A stretch of 64,000 bases of DNA from Siphonodentalium dalli (Eukaryota > Mollusca > Scaphopoda > Gadilida > Siphonodentaliidae): positions 60,482,609 through 60,546,608 of the forward strand of contig CP136066.1 of assembly GCA_032622095.1 (NCBI GenBank), read 5' to 3'. Under the pieces are notes generated by a model. It saw only the letters and a program-made list of their open reading frames with translations. It did not search any database and was not told where the DNA came from. Positions 58,137 to 64,000 of the stretch are shown in pieces. A program made the translations under genes and the position numbers. Each line of letters opens with the position of its first letter. Position 1 is the stretch's first letter.

Positions 58137-59237
58137 CTGGAAATATAAAGTAAGTCATCAGTGATATGAGCCCAATACTATTAAAAGGGGCGTATTAAAA
58201 TCAGAGGTTCTTGGTTGTTCCCGATAGACTTGCCATGATTATTCGATTAACCTTCGATGGTTATTTACTTTCGTTGACAAATCGCTGAAGAGCGGGGCAG
58301 GTACATGTATGGTTGTGTATGTAAGCAGGACTATGCACCGATGTCATACCTGTAAGTAACAGCTAGTTAACAGTGTATGCAGTGCAATTTATCACCCAGG
58401 GATCGACTTAATTTTTTTTAAATTGGATAGCATTTTGCAGTAATGGGTAGATTATGTATAGCATTCCCTACCAATACGTGTACATGTTTTTCATTGTAAA
58501 ATGGTTAGCAGAAATTGGAAATTGCAGTGCAAATGGCGATGCGAATCCCGTTAAATTGAGCCCTGCCACCAGACAGCATGTTCTCTCATCAGACTATTCA
58601 CTTCCAATGTGGCTTACTGTGCCTTTGATGTCGCGCCAAGATTTGCTTTACCTGATGCAATTTTGCACAGTTACTGTCACGGCATGTGTGCAGTTTGCAG
58701 ACACATCTGGCTCATAGGCAATTCTGGGTAGTATTTAATAGTAAGGGCATGTGTATAACTACATCAGGACGAATGAGAGCATGAGTATTCCCCTTAAAAC
58801 ACTGAACACTGACAATTTATAACTGTGTTCAGAGTTGATCTAAAGTAGTCATCGTAATTTCGCATTTATCACTTGTTTACATGTACATGGATGTAATTTA
58901 AGGCACAAATCTGAACAATTAATTGACCAACCATCGACTCTAATGGATTCTGAAAACTAATAGTTCCCGAATGGCAGGTTACCAAGACTGAATGAACACC
59001 GCGAAAGGTCATTGATGATTCAAAAACAGAGAACTGGCTCGGGAGCACCATGTCATTATGATCACGGCAGGGACCAGCTTAGAGGGTGACTTAGGAGACA
59101 TCTTCTCCCTAAAATGCACCACTTCTCACTATTTTTGTCCCTGTGAGAAGTGACTTCTCTCTCATACTGTAATGCCCTAATTAATCGACTCCTTAACCAA
59201 ATCAGAATTATGGGTAATTTTTCAGGATTTAGTCGGA

Positions 59238-61192
59238 AACAAACGAGAGGCCGATCACGATCGACAGATGTTTAACCCATACCTTGGCGATAACGATTAG
59301 CTATTTTCATAAAATCCTTACACCAACCTTTTCAACAATTCACACCTTACTATTAAAGCTACTCGATCTGATTAAGCACCCCTCAGTTACTATTTATTTG
59401 GCTTCGGGGGTAAAAAATATTTTATTCAAATCGAGGAACCCATTCCTCAAAGCTCAGAGTAAGCAGATATCAATTTTTTAAATCTATTATCTTTAACCAC
59501 CTGGAATATTTAGTGGCCATATGAAAGTCGATGAAGATGGATAACTCTAAAATCAAGTGGCTTTTTTGTGTCAGATATATGACAAAGCAGCAAAATTTCA
59601 TTGTACAAAATGTTGATAAATAACAGATTTTGGGAAATTTTATACTATAGTGGACTGTGGTTAGCATTATTTTTGGGCAATTAATCGATTCTGATAACAG
59701 AAGCGGAAGTGGCATAAGACTTATTGGGCACCTTCCATATGAACATGGATATGGCATTTGATTCCAACCTATTAAGTCAGTTGAAAATAGATATATAGTC
59801 TTATAGAGCTCAGTCCATAGTCAGGCAGAAGAACCATACATAACAGTTGAAATTTAGTAAAATATGATTGATAATGATTGGATATAACATACTTTAAAGG
59901 TACTCAATCCGATAAAACTCCTCTCAATTACTATTTCAATGACTTTGGGGGTCAAAAATATTTGATTTGAGTCGAGGAAGCCACCCATCAAAGCTCAGAT
60001 TTTTTAGATATCGATTTTAGAAATCTATTATTTTTCTTTATCAGGAATACTTTCTGGCCCAGATCACAGTCAAAATTGCGTTATTATTACCACTTGATTT
60101 TAGAGTTATCCATCCTTGTCTGTTTGAATAGTGTTTTGGTGTACACATCTCGAGCATATTACGAAGTTGAAGGCAATTATTAGTACTCATCTCGAGAAAA
60201 TAACAAATTTCAAAAATCAATATCTAATAACTCTGAGCTTTGTTTTATGGGTTCCTCGACTCGAATCAAATATTTGTTACCCCCAAAGCCAAAGAAATAG
60301 TAATATAGGACCCTCTGATCGGATTGTTGTTGTTGGAATCTGTTGAGATGGGGACCCTCTGATCGGATTGAGTACCTTTAATGCATAATTATGAGATAAC
60401 TAGAGGTGGGATATGAGATTGAAGATATTAGATTTATTACATTGGATAGCATACTGTATGTCTATGGAATGGGTGGGTTAATTTTGTTAACATTTTAAAG
60501 CAATTAAACCAAATGACCCTCTCTATACCGGGTATCAATAATAGAGATTATCTCTAGTCTCTCTTACTGATACCAGAGTTGTAAGCTGCTGCAGTTATAT
60601 ATTGTAAGCAAATCTCAAATCTGTTCAATTCTTAGTTAAAAGGGGCCATAATTCTGGTATAACAAACAGGATTTGACCCATATTCAAACTTGATCTGTAT
60701 TTTGAGTTGATAAACTCGCATACCAAATTTGGTTCTTATCAGTTAAAAAATGGTTGATTTATCAAAATATGCAGAAATTCTATGTCAAAGGGCCATAACA
60801 CCATTAAAAAATATCGGATCAAACCCATATTCGAAATCGATCTGTATTTTGGTCCGAGAAACTTGCATACCAAATTTGATTCTGATCAGATAAAACTTTT
60901 TGAGTTATGGTAGCATGCATGAATTCTAAGTCGAAAAAGGGCCATAACTCCGTAAAAAAAGCTCGGATCGAACCCATATTCGAACTCGATCTGTATTTGG
61001 TGCTGAGAAATTCATATACAAAATTGGGTTCTGATCAGATAGAAAATATTTCAGTTAACGCACCATGCAGAAAGTGTCTACAGACAGACAGACAGCCAGA
61101 CAGACAGACGGACGGACAGACAGACGGACTAACGACGAGTGGTCAATCCGGACAACGACACTATGTTTACCATACTATGGTATGGGTAAACA
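59238..61192. other. ~1.95-kb block present only in copy B
   Basis: Copy A runs from TCCGAAACAAA to AATGCAAAATGAC without interruption (about 40604-40612). The extra DNA of copy B contains a partial (59365-59564) and a complete AGGTACTC element (59894-60381), and an inverted copy of the 36283-36690 repeat family ending in a GACA/GACG microsatellite (61080-61130) and CCATACTATGGTATGG. No coding region is recognised. Confidence 0.8.
59894..60381. mobile_element. TTAA element, AGGTACTCAATCC type, complete
   Basis: TTAA at 59894-59897 and 60378-60381, ends AGGTACTCAATCCGAT and ATCGGATTGAGTACCT. A stretch near the right end (GACCCTCTGATCGGATTG) is duplicated. Confidence 0.85.
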
Positions 61193-61339
61193 TAAAAATG
61201 CAAAATGACATGAGAAATTCAACTGAAGTCTGTTCACATAGTATGGGTTTTTACCTACCCGAAGCCAACCATATCCCATGAGACCGAAGGCATTCGGGTC
61301 TCATATATAGCAGTCATGGGATACGGCTGGCTGAGGGTA

Positions 61340-62019
61340 CAGTAATGCCATAAATAATCGACTCCTTAACCACAGCAGAATTATGGGTAATTTTCAGGAT
61401 TTAGTCGGATATATGGCTTGTTGCCATTAATCTGAAAGCACTCACTGAGGCTGATGGGGTCATTGTCACAAGGCATTGATCACATTCGTAGCCAGCTTTT
61501 TAAATCGATCACAAATGTAGCCAGCTTTTCTATGGTGATCATATTTGTAGCCAGCTTTTCATATTCATGCGATCCTCAATGAACAAGATTAGGTGAAGCT
61601 TATTGTTCTGAGTTGATGGATGAAAAACAACTTGAGTTTTAATTAGTTCATCTAATAATCTAACGTTTCTGATCAATGTCGTTAGAATGCTCGAATTATA
61701 TTCCAATATAAATTGATAAACGAAGTAAGTTTTGGAGAATGATGTCGACATTTTAGTCATGAGCACGATGACGTCATATTTCGCGCCATATAAACCATGC
61801 AATTAGAAAAGCGGGCGACGAATGTGATCGCCGGTGAAAAGCTGGCTACATTTGTGATCGATTTAAAAAGCTGGCTACGAATGTGACCGGAGCCTTGTGA
61901 CAATGACCCCATCGGCCTCACTGAGAGCTTTCCGATGAATGGCAACAAGCCATATTTCTGACTAAATCCTGAAAAGTTACCCATAATTCTGCTGTGGTTA
62001 AGGAGTCGATTATTTACTG
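61340..62019. mobile_element. CAGTAATGCC hairpin element interrupted by a Mutator-like MITE
   Basis: Left arm 61340-61449, right arm 61917-62019, ending TTACTG next to TA. The right terminus lacks the usual GGGCATT. A further right-arm fragment lies at about 62139-62186. Confidence 0.88.
61450..61916. mobile_element. Mutator-like MITE with 9-bp TSD, nested in a hairpin loop, copy B
   Basis: CTCACTGAG at 61441-61449 and 61917-61925. Ends GCTGATGGGGTC and GACCCCATCGGC. The host is the CAGTAATGCC hairpin 61340-62019; insertion is exactly in its loop. A 9-bp TSD is typical of Mutator-like elements. Confidence 0.9.
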
Positions 62020-62683
62020 TAACTACTACCCGGTATACTGCCCTTTCTAATTGACCCAGTAACTGAGGTTATTATGCGATTATAAATTTTTGCGGTCAAA
62101 TGGTCGGACTCAAACCATAACTGCACCTGTCACATACATAATTCTGCTGTGGTTAAGGGGTCGATTAATTAGAGCATTACTGTACATATGTAACTGCAGT
62201 CTGTTGGAGAATTCTATTTATATGACATAAATAAATTTGCTGGAGCCGCAAATATAATAGGAGGTTACCAGTTCATACCAGTAACTGTTGATGATTACAT
62301 GAATTTTAGGCACACAATCTGGTCGTCTTGAGGTTTTATAACTGTGTTTAAAGTCTAATCAAAATGTGGTTTAACTGGGGGGGGGGGACGCACCCCAATT
62401 TGATGAGTCATTTACTTAGGCAGTACAGTAGGATACATGTATATCCACTTGTGTGATAAAACCTACAGCTTCCAGTACTAACATTTATAAATTATTTATT
62501 TATTATGGTCCACTACATGTACTGGTACCATCCTACACCTGCAAGTCAAACAAAACGACTTTGCCGGACATTCAAAGACAATATCAAAGCATCTGTGTTA
62601 GAGCAAATGAATTTAAAGAAAATTTTTCTTTTGTTCTAAGGATATGAAACAATATTTAATTCAGTGCTATATTTCTCCATTAT

Positions 62684-63937
62684 TAGGGGTGCCACGATTA
62701 ATCATATAATCGATGAACCATTGATAAAGCCGATAATCGATTACCATTTCCATCGTCGATTAATCTGCATTATTTATTTTTACATCGGAAAATGCCGGGT
62801 ATGATTGAATACCGTGTTTGTTTTACACAGTTTAATCTACAACCTTTGATCACATATCAAAGAGATTCCGACAACATGAGTACTACAATCTTATGTTGCA
62901 AACAGTCGGCAGTTCATATGATGATGTGACATGTTTACTCTTCGGGTCGTTGTCTACAAACTGGCGGCACTGCAGCTTTGAACTTATGGTGACGTCGTTG
63001 TATATTTATACTTGAAAGGCGGCACTACATCTTTGAAATGTGCCGACTGTCACCGGGTTCAATGAACTGAATGCACTTGCCTTTGAAACTGATTGAACCA
63101 ATGGGGAGTTGATTGACATTCTCTGGAAACCAGGGAACCTACGGCATTTTAATCAACGATATTCTCCGCGACATCATTTGCGAGTATACTTTGTTTGCAT
63201 AAGTATACTTAGATGTTACTAGTGCCGATGGGGTCATTGTCACAAGGCTTCGGTCACAATTCGTAGCCAGCTTTTTAAATCGAACACAAATGTAGCCAGC
63301 TTTTCACCGGCGATCACATTCGTAGCCAGCTTTTCTAATTTCATGCTATATATGGCGCGAAATATGACGTCATCACGTTTGTGACTAAAATGTTGACGTC
63401 ATGCTCCAAAACTGACTTCATTTATAAACTTATATGGAATATAATTCGAGGCATGAATATGAAAAGCTGGCCACAAATGTGATCACCATAGAAAAGTTGC
63501 CTACTTTATGATCGATTTAAAAAGCTGGCTACGAATGTGATCGATGCCTTGTGACAATGACCCCATCAGCGTTACTAGTACAGGCTATCGTGTATCATGC
63601 AGTGAATGCTGAATGAAACTCGATATTATCAAATACTTAACTTGTTCTGAGTCCTGCAATTTGCGGGTGGGGGCACACTTTTTTTATTGTTATCCATGCT
63701 CTCGAAGTTTGATGAAACTTATAGTTTCCTTTTTTTTAGGATTCGTCGGCCATCCGTTGTGCATTCCTAATTTCCTACTTTTATATTGTTTGTATGTTTG
63801 GCTATTCATAACACTGAAATTAATAGCTACGTTCGTTCTAATGAACTCACAATGTTATTAGGTCCGATTAATCGATTATAGTCGATTATTGATGACCGAT
63901 TGTTGATTATCAAAATCAATAATCGTGGCACCTCTAT
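62684..63937. mobile_element. 1.25-kb hAT-like non-autonomous element
   Basis: TSD TCCATTAT at 62676-62683 and 63938-63945. Ends TAGGGGTGCCACGATTAATC and AATAATCGTGGCACCTCTA, with ATCGATTA-rich sub-terminal repeats: a pattern well known from hAT elements. The interior (including a frame at 63613-63861) shows no transposase motif and carries the nested element 63224-63570. Confidence 0.9.
63224..63570. mobile_element. Mutator-like MITE with perfect 9-bp TSD
   Basis: GTTACTAGT at 63215-63223 and 63571-63579; ends GCCGATGGGGTCATTGTCAC and GTGACAATGACCCCATCAGC. 347 bp with paired GTAGCCAGCTTTT blocks. Nested in the hAT-like element 62684-63937. Confidence 0.92.
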
Positions 63938-64000
63938 CCATTATGTTGTGCTCATTTGTGGTCAAATTATGCTAAAAAGTCTATTAATAAACATAATGTC

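Larger units (their letters stand above)
43170..61916. repeat. Long direct duplication, copy B
   Basis: Counterpart of 24003-41318. It starts at the first base after the N gap and is longer, mainly because of about 2 kb present only here (about 59238-61192) and the G-rich block at 45203-45978. It lacks the 28539-29486 insertion and the TTAA element at 25846-26246 of copy A. Confidence 0.9.

Noticed and set aside
58137-64000. Search for the 5' exons of ZFYVE1 (N-terminal zinc-binding region)
   Set aside because: No stretch with the expected Cys/His pattern was found on the minus strand; short exons could have been missed.

Overview
The window is metazoan nuclear DNA: AT-rich, intron-rich and dense in DNA transposons. 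It holds one recognisable host gene, the ZFYVE1 (DFCP1) orthologue, on the minus strand. Frequent TACATGTA-type motifs and tandem repeats that end in GGACGGAC runs suggest a marine invertebrate, perhaps a mollusc or other lophotrochozoan. That placement is inference; the window does not fix the species.

Gene layout, 5' to 3' on the minus strand: a P-loop NTPase exon (58136-57626 and again 39483-38973), the exon closing the NTPase region (50045-49837 and again 31655-31447), four exons of the Cys-rich middle region (22581-22484, 18967-18856, 15852-15752, 13557-13443), then 11877-11707 and 10608-10431 (FYVE 1), 8606-8499 (linker) and 5620-5394 (FYVE 2 and stop). All splice phases agree. Counting the NTPase module once, the parts seen give about 609 residues, equal to human ZFYVE1 from about residue 169 to its end. 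The 5' exons with the N-terminal zinc-binding region were not found and probably lie beyond base 64000.

About 17-18 kb is present twice in direct orientation: copy A about 24003-41318 and copy B about 43170-61916, with a 100-N gap (43070-43169) directly before copy B. The copies differ by roughly 1-2 percent plus transposon insertions and deletions. The six coding differences I could see are all synonymous. This looks like two haplotypes placed in tandem by the assembly, although the duplicated module (720 nt, phase 0 to 0) would also keep the frame if the duplication were real.

Almost all other sequence is intronic mobile DNA whose target-site duplications can be read directly: TTAA-flanked MITEs (piggyBac-like), TA-flanked near-perfect hairpins (Tc1/mariner-like), 8-bp-TSD elements (hAT-like) plus a broken hAT transposase, 9-bp-TSD elements (Mutator-like), a small Helitron-like element and a foldback element. 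The most unusual object is a 60-bp minisatellite (20.8-22.4 kb) whose unit is a copy of the end of a ZFYVE1 exon with its 5' splice site, so about 26 decoy donors follow the true donor in the same intron.
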